A DNA stretch of 64,000 nt, from contig CM052359.1 of assembly GCA_028551475.1 (NCBI GenBank), forward strand, positions 22,817,583 through 22,881,582. Direction: 5' to 3'. The notes beneath the pieces are model-generated. The model searched no databases and had not been told where the DNA came from. It saw only the letters and a list, made by a program, of their open reading frames with translations. The DNA comes from Casuarina equisetifolia (lineage: Eukaryota; Streptophyta; Magnoliopsida; Fagales; Casuarinaceae). The number at the start of each line of letters is the position of its first letter. Within the stretch, counting starts at the first letter, position 1. Shown piece after piece: positions 53,332-64,000 of this stretch. The position numbers and the translations under genes were made by a program.

Positions 53332-55092
53332 TTATTCCATCGATGGTTCCTCCCTCTGTTGATTTCTTCTCCTCAACAGATCTCCAAATCTTCTTAGCAA
53401 TGCCTTCTTTTTTCTAGAGCCTTTATCATTGTCTGGGTCATCCAAATGGGTTCCAAACAGATGATCAAGATCATCTGACTGTAGTGTTTCTCGACCATTT
53501 GTGTGTACAGAGGATGCATTTTCCCTCTGATGGGCTGCTGAATCTGGTGAAGCTACTGTATCAAATGTAAGTCCCCTTTCAGCCTCGTCATTTTCAGGGT
53601 CCTCGTTTGCATCCTGTTGTTTAAGAGTAAAACCGAAAGCTTTGCCAGATATCTTGCCATCTTTATGTTCCTTAGCCATTGAACTTTGAGTCCTGAATTT
53701 CTGACTTGGGTCCTTGTCTTCTTTCTTTAATGCTTCTGAAAGCAACCGCTTCAACTCCTTGATGTTCTCAAAAGCAGCAGCTTCATGAATCCTAAGGTTT
53801 TCATTATCTTGGGAAAGGTAATTCAAGGCTTTCTCCTTCTCGGCCAGGCTATCCTTGAGTTGGGAATTTTCAGCCTGAGCAATCCCTGCAGCTTCCTTTG
53901 CAAGATTAGCTTCGTTTAGGGCCTGTTTAAGTATATCACGCAGCTTCTGATATTCTTCCTTTGTTGCCATGGCCTTTTGCTCGGCCGCTGTGAGCATTTC
54001 AAGTAGTCTACCGATCTCTTCCTGCGCAGAAGACCTCTCCTCTTCGGCTCTTTTGATACAATCAACAAAGCCAGTTTCTTTCCCATTCCATGCCAGGAGT
54101 GTCTCTTCAGCCTCCAGTCTCAATCTTTCCGCGGTGTTCTTATACCGTTCAGCTTCTTTCCTTGCTTCATCCAGGAGTTCTTCATATTTTTTCGTCTCGC
54201 TCTTTAACATCAATTTCAAATTCTCTGCCTCGTCTTTCGTGTACTCCAACTCTGCTTCAGTTACGCCAAGTTTCTCCTTCACCTGGGTGGCTTCCATTGC
54301 CACTTCTTTTAGCGCTAGAGCTAAATCATCCATTGCCTTCTTGCCATTCTCTTCGGCTTCAGTTACCAACTTCAGTTCATTTTTAAGTACGTCCATTTCC
54401 TCAACGAGTGTCTTTTCCTTCAAGGAAGCAACTTTCTCAGCCTCTTGCGCAGGAGCCAACAGAAGCTCAGACTTGAGACTCCCAAAAGATTTCTTCATGA
54501 ATGAGTTTTCCTCCAAGCAACTTTTAGATGCAACGCCATGGCCAGATGAAGCCTCCAATTTCTTCATTCTCCCATGAAGAGAAGCAATCTCAAGCTTCGA
54601 CTCTTCGAGCAAAATCTTGGTTTGTTCAAGCTGCTTTGTCTGAGCAACCAAGGACTGAAACGCTTTTGTATCTGACTCTTTCCCCTCCTTTATTTCCACC
54701 TCCAGTTTCTGAATCTGAGTCATACTGTCAGACAATAAGGCTATTGCATTAGTCTCAGAGGCTTTCATTGACCTCAATTCCCCTTTCAGTCTATCCAATA
54801 AGGCACCTCTCTCAGCCAGTTCATTTTTCAAACGCTCTGCATTCTTTTCTTTGATCATCAATTCCTGACTTGCAATTGACAATGCATCCTTCACTGATTT
54901 CAGCTCCATTTGAATCTCTGCGACCTTCCTCGCGCATGTCGCTTCTTTAGGCCCCAGATTGGCCTCCCCAGCCACCTTTTTCATCTCTTTCAGATCATCA
55001 AGTGCTCGATCCCTTTCTTTCTCAGTCACAGACAATCGCTCCTTCGTCTTCCTCAGCTCCTCCTCGAGATGATCACCCATATACTGCTGCAT
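53332..55092 (-). CDS. Long coiled-coil protein, WEB family (DUF827)-like
   Basis: One large exon encodes 586 aa from the first ATG at 55092 (MQQYMGDHLEEELRKTKERL). The frame is open further upstream to a good acceptor at 55118, so the ATG is preceded by an intron and a non-coding leader. The sequence is almost entirely Glu/Lys/Leu-rich heptads, from about residue 5 to 470, with few prolines. A polar, less ordered region follows (SSMAKEHKDGKISGKAFGF), ending in a basic patch KKKALLRRFGDLLRRR, which resembles the tail of putative WEB proteins At3g02930/At5g16730 (from memory). WEB1/PMI2 relatives act in chloroplast photorelocation; no function can be assigned here. It could also be another plant coiled-coil family such as ROP-interacting ICR proteins. 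No lesion is seen. Confidence 0.8.
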   Translation of the reverse strand: MQQYMGDHLEEELRKTKERLSVTEKERDRALDDLKEMKKVAGEANLGPKEATCARKVAEIQMELKSVKDALSIASQELMIKEKNAERLKNELAERGALLDRLKGELRSMKASETNAIALLSDSMTQIQKLEVEIKEGKESDTKAFQSLVAQTKQLEQTKILLEESKLEIASLHGRMKKLEASSGHGVASKSCLEENSFMKKSFGSLKSELLLAPAQEAEKVASLKEKTLVEEMDVLKNELKLVTEAEENGKKAMDDLALALKEVAMEATQVKEKLGVTEAELEYTKDEAENLKLMLKSETKKYEELLDEARKEAERYKNTAERLRLEAEETLLAWNGKETGFVDCIKRAEEERSSAQEEIGRLLEMLTAAEQKAMATKEEYQKLRDILKQALNEANLAKEAAGIAQAENSQLKDSLAEKEKALNYLSQDNENLRIHEAAAFENIKELKRLLSEALKKEDKDPSQKFRTQSSMAKEHKDGKISGKAFGFTLKQQDANEDPENDEAERGLTFDTVASPDSAAHQRENASSVHTNGRETLQSDDLDHLFGTHLDDPDNDKGSRKKKALLRRFGDLLRRRNQQREEPSME

Positions 55093-55117
55093 CTCTAAAA
55101 CTCTGGGCAATCCCTTT

Positions 55118-55715
55118 TCTATCAAGAATTAATGTAAAACCAATCAATCATGGAAAATCTTAGAAAGTTGTTATATAAATCAAGTTCCTCAAAAACAGTG
55201 ACCTCATTCGCACAAGAATGGATAAAATCCAATTCTAAATCAAATAGCAAATCCCAAAAATAAAGTCAATACCTCGGACAAAGTTCACAATCTCCCCGGG
55301 CTTTCAGGCGATCCACTCGAAGGACGTTGGATTAATTTCCACCGATAAAGGGTCTTCTTAATATGTTTTGATGCATGGATGGTATTAGCTGCAAGGAAAT
55401 AGAATAGACCGTGACCTGGAGGCCAAAAATATTTGACAGATTCGACGCCAAATGAATGCAACAACAGGTAAGCAGTCAATGACGTGAAGGATCAAAAAAG
55501 CAGAAAATAGAACCCACCAAATCCACTAAAGCTCTAATACGAGCAAAGCATGATAAAAAAGTACGAAGCGAGCGACAACCATATCCAATACGAAAGCACG
55601 AAATCTCGTCGAAAGTTTGAGTATTCGGAAACGAAGGAAACAAAGAACGTAGACTTTGGAGGTAACGTAAGGACGGTGATTCTCGTATTGGTATTTTCTA
55701 CATATCCAAAAACAT

Positions 55716-55764
<49 letters not shown>
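55118..55764 (-). promoter_or_regulatory. Leader intron, leader exon and (GA/TC)n tract of the coiled-coil gene
   Basis: Reading on the minus strand: an intron 55118-55272 (donor CGAG|GTATTG, acceptor TTGATAG) joins a non-coding exon to the coding exon. The region upstream has a (TC)n microsatellite of about 23 repeats at 55718-55764, of a type common in plant promoters and 5'UTRs. A 64-codon ORF at 55285-55479 could act as an upstream ORF if transcribed. Confidence 0.5.
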
Positions 55765-55767
<3 letters not shown>

Positions 55768-56484
55768 GTCGTGGAGAAAAATCCGAGGTTGGCGGGTGTT
55801 CCAGTAAAGGAACACACGGCTTGAATGTTTGTCGTATTCGCAAATATTTGGAAACTCCAGTTGAGCAAACGTTGGACCGAACCTTCGGAACTGGAATCGT
55901 CCGCGAATTGTTTACGGCTGGGTCTGCTTCAGCTGGCTGACGTGGTCTTGAGAGAACCTTCCAATGGCTAAAACCTCATTGACCCATGATGGGTGTCTTA
56001 AGGCCAAATGCCTGAGCCGAAGAATTTTCCGCCGCTGGCCATAGAAGTTTCACTGGGGCCTTTTTCTTATGCCAAGCACTTGCAGTTTCCCGACAAAAAC
56101 AACCAAAACAGAGTCTTTTCACCCCCGGGCCCCATTGTATATCTGAATCTTTCACGAAAGCTGTATTCTGTTAACAACAGAACAAAAAGTGGGGATCTTA
56201 TTCTATCTAGCAACATGGGTTCCTTAGTTCTTGATTTGAAAGCTGGAAATGGAATTTCCCAGCAAGTCATAGCAGAGCCGGAAGATCTCATGCATTGTTG
56301 CTTCACCATTGTGCATCCTCTTTCCCATGCATATCATCTAATTTTCTTACTTCACCCATTTCGAGAACAAATTGGAAGCCCTGGTTCCTTAACATCTGGC
56401 TTGGTGAGGTATTCTCTTTCAGAATGTAGGCCTTACCTTTTCCCCTGCCATCCAACATGCCTCTATTTTGTCAAGAGAAACAGC
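55765..56484. other. Spacer between coiled-coil gene promoter and PPR gene end
   Basis: It holds part of a 174-codon plus-strand ORF (56008-56532) whose end overlaps the PPR 3' end antisense. No domain, signal peptide or splice context was recognised, so it is not called as a gene. The PPR 3'UTR should lie at the right of this spacer. Confidence 0.4.
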
Positions 56485-58894
56485 TCATACGGGATCAGTC
56501 TTTGCATTGTGATTGATGGCCTTTATGTGTAAGCTAATCTTCTTAAGAACAAGATGGATCGCATCAATATCAGGATGAGATACATCCCCTCCCAGGAAAA
56601 GATGAACCTTATTTGAAATCTCCATCCAACTATATGCACGTTGTTTTTTAACTCCTTGCTCTTTCATCAGAATCCTCACTCTATTAACATCCCTCCACTT
56701 GCCAGAGGCAGCATACAAGTTGGACAACATAACATATGCCCCAGAGCTTTGAGGATCCAAATCTCTAATTTTCTTGGCTGCAATCTCCCCTAGTTCCACG
56801 TTTGAATAGACACAACATGCCGCAAGAAGAGCGCCCCAGACATGTGAATCAGCTTCGTATGGCATCTCTTGGATTATCTTGTTGGCCTCTGCCAACTCAC
56901 CTGCCCGACTCAATATATTGACCAAGCAAGCGTAATGCTCATAACCAGGACAAATACCATAGCCATTAATCATTGAGTCAAAAAAACTCATGCTCTCATT
57001 CACCTTACCTGCATGATCGCAAGCAGAGAATAATCCAAGAAATGTTACCCCATCTGGTTCAACGCCTTTCAATTTCATTTGATGGAAAAAGGCTACAGCC
57101 TTGTCATAGAGGCCATGCTGTGCAAGTGCAGAAATAATGGTGTTCCAAGAAACAATGTCCGGACTGTGAATTCGACTGAAAGCTAACTCAGAATCATGTA
57201 TTCCACCACATTTACTGTACATGGTAATCAAAGCATTACATACGCAGACATATGATTCAAATCCATTTTTAATAACAAGAACATGATTTTGTCTTCCTTC
57301 TTGAAGTGATGCAAGAGCAGAACAGGCAGTAAAAACTGGAACAAGGGTTAAGTCATCTGGTAGCATACCAATCTGTAGCATTCGTGCAAGCAGGTCCAGC
57401 GCCTCCTCTCCACTCCCATTTTGTGCATATCCTTCATACAGGAAAAAGAATCTTCAGTAAGAACACTTCAATTATGAGAAATTCTCATATATGTTTGTTA
57501 TTAAACCATCTTCCACTTATATAATAGTTCAATTGATGTTGAAAAGGTGAAACTTACTAGCAAGAATAGTAGTTCAAACAATTGTGGGGCACTATTAGCT
57601 GCTCACGAGAGAACATGGCTTCTTTTGTCCTTTACAGATATGGAGGTTTTTTCCTGAGCAGTAGAACCAACACTAATGGTAAAGGCCCTTTAGGCTGAGT
57701 TTGAGAGCCATAGGGAAAATTTCCGACGATATTGGTCTGGGTTGTCTAAGCATTTCTGGCATTATAGTTCGAGAGAGAAAAAAAAAAAAACTGGCATCTG
57801 AGCGTGGTAATCCTTAACGAAACTAACAAATTTAAACTCTTGAGAACCGGTACACATAACTTTATAAGCATGAAACCAATCAACTTCTAATATAGGTTAT
57901 CACAACAACCCAACAACCCAACATTACAGAGTACCATGGCAGGGTTGAAGTTCTACTTTTGCAGCCACTAAGAAATATTTATCTACGTCATGAGGACAAG
58001 TATAATTCAGCTACCATAAAACTCCAATAGACAATTGAAAGGTGTCCCCTATAGATGAAAGAAGAAATGGAGCAAGTTACCTGTTATCATTGCATTCCAA
58101 GAAACCAGATCTTTACACTGAATTTGATCAAACAAAATCCTGGCACTTCCAATCTCTCCCTCCTTACAATAACACGTTATCATAACTGTCATCGCCATAA
58201 TGGTCTTCCTCGGCATCTGCTCGTACAATTTCCTCGCATCATCAAATCTTCCATGTTCGACGTACCCAATGATCATCACCGTCCAAGAAACAACATTCTT
58301 ATCCAGCATGCAATCAAACAGTGTCCTCGCTCGCTCAAGCTCTCCTTTCTTGGCATACCCGTCGATCATCGCCGTATAAGAAATAACATTACGACAAGGC
58401 ATCTCTTCAAAGAGTGTACTAGCTTCCTCCACCCGACCAAACCTCACAAACCCCGAAATCATCGCATTCCAAGAAGCAGTGTTTCTCTCAGGCATTGTTT
58501 GAAAATACCGAAAAGCATCTTCCACCCTCTCGTGCTCCACGCACCCAGATATCATGGAATTCCAAGACACCACATTCCTCAGAGGCATCAAATTGAACAG
58601 CGCCATCGACTCATCAAGCAACCCATTTTGCCAGTACCCGGTAACAATAGCATTCCAAGTCACAACGTCTTTCATAGGCATAGTGTCGAACAACTGGCGG
58701 GCCAGTTCAATCTTGCCGGCACGAGAGAGTGCACTTACCTTGACGTTGGAAGCATACACCTCTTTTTCACGAGTTGAGTAAGGTCTAGCAAGTGGAGAGA
58801 GGCCGTAGCACGAAAAGTGGCAATAGGTAGAAGAAAGCAACGAAGAAAGACAGATTCTAAGAGCAGGTATCGGAACTTTGGCGCAGAGGGACAT
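56485..58894 (-). CDS. PLS-class pentatricopeptide repeat protein with E/E+ tail
   Basis: Organellar RNA-binding protein, probably mitochondrial. Exons 58081-58894 and 56485-57431 (intron 57432-58080; codon split ACA G|GA), 586 aa. The start at 58894 gives a basic, Ser-rich presequence (MSLCAKVPIPALRICLSSLL); an upstream in-frame ATG at 59005 is possible. Repeats of about 31 aa run through exon 1 (WNAIVTGYWQNGLLDESMAL, RNVVSWNSMISGCVEHERVE, RNVISYTAMIDGYAKKGELE and so on), the short S type in series. Exon 2 has longer repeats (IVSWNTIISALAQHGLYDKA, then GVEPDGVTFLGLFSACDHAG). The end carries the E motif (VWGALLAACCVYSNVELGEI, SSGAYVMLSNLYAASGKWRD) and E+ (SWMEISNKVHLFLGGDVSHP). No DYW domain follows, so if it edits RNA it needs a partner deaminase. 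The intron is noteworthy because most PPR genes lack one. Confidence 0.92.
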
Positions 58895-59005
58895 TACGTC
58901 AGAGTGAGTGGAGAACAGGGCATTCCAGAATGCCACAACCTTGACTCGCCCACTACCAAGTTGTACCCAAATCGAACAGGTAATAACATAGGCATTACCA
59001 AACAT

Positions 59006-61600
59006 TATACAAGTTAGTTACAAAGGCTACAATTACCATCACTACAATAACACTATAATATGACTACAGTAACACACTATAGTTGCACTATAAATCACGC
59101 AGGCCTACCTCACCACTAAACTCTACATAACAAATTTTATACAAATTCCTCTCTCTCCCTCCCGTGCAAATGTCACTTTTTATAACCCAGATGTGGCCCT
59201 CCCATCAACTTGGGCCTTGGCCCTATGTCATGATTATTGGGCTCAGACATGACAATCCTCACCCTATCATCAAATATTTACCCTCAAGGGTAATTCAAAA
59301 CTCATGAATCAATAAGGAATTGCTCTAATGCTTCAAAAAAACTCTTCTTCTTATGTCTCAACTACCCTCTTCGTAACATAAATTTTTTTCTTTAACATTA
59401 ATATCCTCTAACCCATTTCTCATCATAATTATGTTACAATCACTTATCCCTTCTTTATTGCATTTAGTTCTTAGTAGTACATTGTATATGGATTTCAAGC
59501 TTCTAGTTCTCACTAACACCTCTAGTTTCATAATACTGAACATTGATCTCATGTCAAAGAAAACAATCACCTTGATTAGTTTTTAATATTTGTTAGAAAT
59601 AATTCATACTTGCATTGATGAAGATAGATGATTTTTAACTCTGAGTGTTGGCTACTCTGATTCTATGTGATGAATAGGAATTGACACCACATAGCTATAG
59701 GAATCTTACTCCAAGTATTCTTTTGATATTTTTAACATGGTATCTAAATTCTACTCATCTTCTTTAAAGTATAGACTTGAGATTGGCACCATCATTCCAT
59801 GATGTAGCTTGATTCAAGGATTGAATGAGTTGAGCCCACCTCTTCTTATGTGGACATTTATTGGCAAAGTGGCCTTCTTTCTTGTACTACTTCTTTCTAC
59901 TCTTCACATAGAATGATCAATAAGGTGGCCAATATTTGGCTTGATGATACTTCTTTCTTAAATGGCACATGCAGAGTTTGTCTTTGCCTTTACATTTGAT
60001 TTGCAAGTCTAGCATTTGGCAATTTGAGTATATCATTTTTACTCATGGCCTAGACATCTTGGATAAACCTATACTCATTACACAACTTTTAAGGACAAGA
60101 ATGCTTATTGGTAAAGCTTGCTAAGTGTGGCATTTACAAGTGAAACATTTGTCATCCTAAGGTTCTACAAGACTTCACTTCCAAATAGATCAAGAATAGA
60201 GTTTAAGTAGGCTTGCTTAGAGCTACTAAACAAGTAATATCTCTCCGAGAACATGTTGTAGTGCTACTTTAGATCTTTATATTGAATGAGCAACATTGAA
60301 TTTTCAATAATTTTTCTTTGCTTTGTTAAATAAAATTACTCTAAACACCTAGGAACTTTGCCATTACTTTATCTATCACTTAGGCAAAAGTGGTATTTTT
60401 TTTTTCACTCCTATCACAATGTAGGAATAAATTTGCAACAACCTATCTCTCCATTTGCTTAAAGGAATATCATCAAGAGAGATAAGAGGCATTTCTCTTG
60501 CATACAAGATGATGGATCGATAGAAATAGGATCAAGCCTCCTAGACAAAGTTTGCTCATTTTGCATGGATGTGGTCATTTTTTCTTCTACGTTGTCCACC
60601 TTTGTGATTAACTAGCCATGATCTCTATAGACTAAGCTATATTCTCATAGTTGGTAATCTAGGACTCAAGTAGTAGCTTTAGTAGCTCATTATAGAGGAT
60701 TTGTCTTAGGACATAAATATGGTTAGGGACATTAGTTATATTATACTTTGCCAAAAAGGCTTCATCATTCACATTATATAGGCTAGTCACATTGAATTGA
60801 TAATTCTACAATTGATATATTATTTAGTAATGGAGTGTTACCATGAAGGTGTCAATTATCAATGATACTCTTGTGGTCTAGATCTGGATAATGAGATAAT
60901 TGTAGAGATAATGATCCACCAAGGGAACATAATAGTTAGAATGGACCACAAAACTAATTGTTCCTTAATTTATAGTCGTCTCCAAATTTGCAATTGAAAC
61001 ATTACTATACTTAAGGAACCTAGAGTATAACAAAGCAATGCTCATTGCTATAGGCAATCATTTTATATCAAGAAACATGAGATATAGCTTGATAGCTTCA
61101 AGTGGGATGGGTGTATCCCTCGCACTAACACATCCAAGGAGGTTCTATCAGAATCTCAATTTAGATATGATTTTAAGCTTTTATAGAGGCCAAATGGTTG
61201 GTACGGAAAGAGAAGGGCAGAATGAGTTCTTTGATGTTCCTCGGCTTAGATTTGCCAAAGAGATGTTTAGCAATAATTTCTTTGTAGTCCATCTTGAAGA
61301 TGCAATAAGGGTTTGTGATGATGGAATCCTAGGTTGAGGAACTAAATCCTCATGCAAGATGTACTCTAGCTCAAATAAATGATCTAGGGAGTTTGTAAAA
61401 GAAAATGAGTTTCTCAACTTACGGAAAGATGCACTAAGGGAAAAACTACGAATGAAGGTCTCCAAAACTCTAAAAAGAGTAAGTGCATCAAGGTTATCAT
61501 TTGTTCATGATATGAATAAGTCCTCAAAGTTTCACTTGATTATTAAGGAGATTCTCAAGCTCTACCGGTGTTTGATAAACAAGAAACATGCAGATACTAC
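59006..61600 (-). mobile_element. Gene-free region with decayed retroelement sequence
   Basis: Around 59850-59900 the minus strand encodes YKKEGHFANKCPHKKR preceded by a stop, which looks like a broken CCHC zinc knuckle of a retrotransposon Gag. Neighbouring sequence to about 61000 has fragmentary open frames and many stops. A TTTTTAACATGGTATCTAAATT string at 59731-59752 resembles an LTR-end/primer-site junction. No LTR pair, RT or integrase motif was found, so limits and family are unknown. Short ORFs at 61038-61337 and 61181-61465 are unassigned. Confidence 0.35.
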
Positions 61601-61619
61601 AGATCACACTCATCCTCCC

Positions 61620-62045
61620 TCTCGGACGGGTTGTGTATTGCTCAGATCACCACTCTAGCTTCCCATTAGGGTTGTTTCCAGCCAGGTTTTATACACAGAC
61701 ACGGCTCTCTTGGCCAACGCAATCTCAAGGGCCTCTTAGGTTGTACCTTATGCACCAAAGTTCAGCCAGAGAAAGACCTTTGCACATCGCCTCCCTTAAG
61801 AGAGAGGCAAGGTGAGAGCCTATGAATAGCAAATCAAGTCACCCCAAAAATTGCAATGAGACCCGCAGAGATGGATCTAGGTTAGCATGACTAGCATAAC
61901 TTGAGATTCGCCTATTAGAAAGCCAACGTTGAGTACAAGGGTCATCAAAGAAGAAGTCAACGGAAAGAGATCGCTGATTCCCCAGTGGGTAGAGAAAAAG
62001 GAGTTCGAAAGCTAATAGGCCCGGCCTCCCGAACAACCAGTAATG
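61620..62045. other. GC-richer patch, possibly of mitochondrial origin
   Basis: Composition shifts sharply from the AT-rich flank to balanced GC with plant-mitochondrion-like wording (minus strand GTTCGGGAGGCCGGGCCTAT and CTTTCCGTTGACTTCTTC). A 65-codon minus ORF at 61839-62036 is open but unrecognised. A nuclear insertion of organelle DNA is one explanation; I cannot confirm it without a search. Confidence 0.3.
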
Positions 62046-62775
62046 TTCATTCGTTTGTCAAACTCACGTGAACAAATTTTTGTCCGCTCAAACAAATAGA
62101 CTGCAATTATTAGAACGCCTGCGTGAACATCCGGGCCACAAAAACCGCCCATTGTTGACCAGAACCATTGAAAATAAGTAGCCTGCAGCCTCCCCCTCTC
62201 GACCGGATAATTTTAACGACACAACTTGACAATAGCGATTTATTCACGTCACAGCCCAACTTCTGTTCGAAACCTAAATGGCGTACAACAGAGCAAATGG
62301 GTCACAGCTAACTTTACATCTTCGCCTTCCACCGCCCCCACCGCCCCACCGTGTATGCACATTAATTGTTTATTCGTTCTCAACAACTTCCCGCAGATAC
62401 AGGTGAAGAAACCCAATTCTAAGAATGACAAACTAAACTAGATTAGATGCAATAAAACTTGTTCAATACACCGCTGCGGCTGCACATACCCACAAAACAA
62501 AATCAACAGAAATACAATTTACGATCCACCATTCCCAGAAACAAACCCCCCCATTAACATCACACCACCAAACGAAGGCATCATTACATAAGGTCTCTGG
62601 CCTGTTAACAATATTCATATCAACTACAACTCAATACTAGACCTACATCAAGCTACCTAACAGAAATTTAATAGGGTGAACAAAACAAGTACACCTCCCC
62701 TTCCACAATCACCAAAACATTTTCAATACGTTCCACCATGCGCACCCACAATCGCCCCCATTCCAAGCGTATCGC
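62046..62775. other. Spacer and H3.3 3'UTR
   Basis: The right part should be the 3'UTR of the minus-strand histone gene. The rest has no gene; a 71-codon ORF at 62226-62441 has no recognisable motif. Confidence 0.4.
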
Positions 62776-63980
<1,205 letters not shown>

Positions 63981-64000
63981 CTCTCTCTGATTCTCTCACT

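Noticed and set aside
53969-54577. 202-codon plus-strand ORF (Ser/Phe-rich)
   Set aside because: Antisense shadow of the Glu/Lys-rich coiled-coil gene; its composition is what the reverse of such codons gives.
58055-58777. 240-codon plus-strand ORF (His/Arg/Ile-rich)
   Set aside because: Antisense shadow of the PPR repeats.

Overview
The window is eudicot-type nuclear plant DNA. It is AT-rich, has long intergenic stretches, GT-AG introns and plant-specific gene families, and carries a Ty1/copia retrotransposon. The species cannot be named from the sequence alone. No prokaryotic feature, CRISPR array, tRNA or rRNA gene was seen. Exon limits were placed by eye from splice sites, phase and family conservation.

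Layout, left to right. (1) 20-5955, minus: 5' part of an NSUN2/TRM4-type RNA cytosine-5 methyltransferase, running off the left edge. (2) 7313-12551, plus: a NAC transcription factor with a 5'UTR intron and a 37-codon upstream ORF that looks like a conserved regulatory peptide. (3) 12.6-20.6 kb: gene-poor DNA with a ~201-bp tandem array. (4) 20641-22373, plus: a PRX17-like class III peroxidase. (5) 26113-28190, minus: ribosomal protein eS6. (6) 30902-33573, minus: a nine-exon SnRK2.8-like kinase. (7) 34.5-45.7 kb: two diverged copies of a ~1.7-kb segment; the left copy is split by a copia element (35556-41410) with 331-bp LTRs and a TAGCA target duplication, while the right copy keeps the empty site. 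(8) 46378-50226, minus: a GCL1-type LanC-like protein without the zinc ligands. (9) 53332-55092, minus: a WEB-family-like coiled-coil protein. (10) 56485-58894, minus: a two-exon PLS-class PPR protein with E/E+ tail. (11) 59-62.7 kb: decayed mobile-element DNA and a possible organelle-derived patch. (12) 62776-63490, minus: histone H3.3 with a 5'UTR intron.

The genes are independent transcription units. Several are housekeeping or translation-related (eS6, H3.3, RNA m5C methyltransferase) and carry telo-box and site II elements. SnRK2, NAC and peroxidase are stress or signalling genes.

Points most worth checking: the candidate peptide-encoding uORF before the NAC gene; an unusual 5' splice site in the SnRK2 activation segment (GC donor, or GT donor adding Ala); the nested duplication/retrotransposon structure with its natural empty site; the hairpin-bearing 201-bp array; and the missing zinc ligands in the LanC-like gene. 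I found nothing that I can defend as a wholly new biological system.
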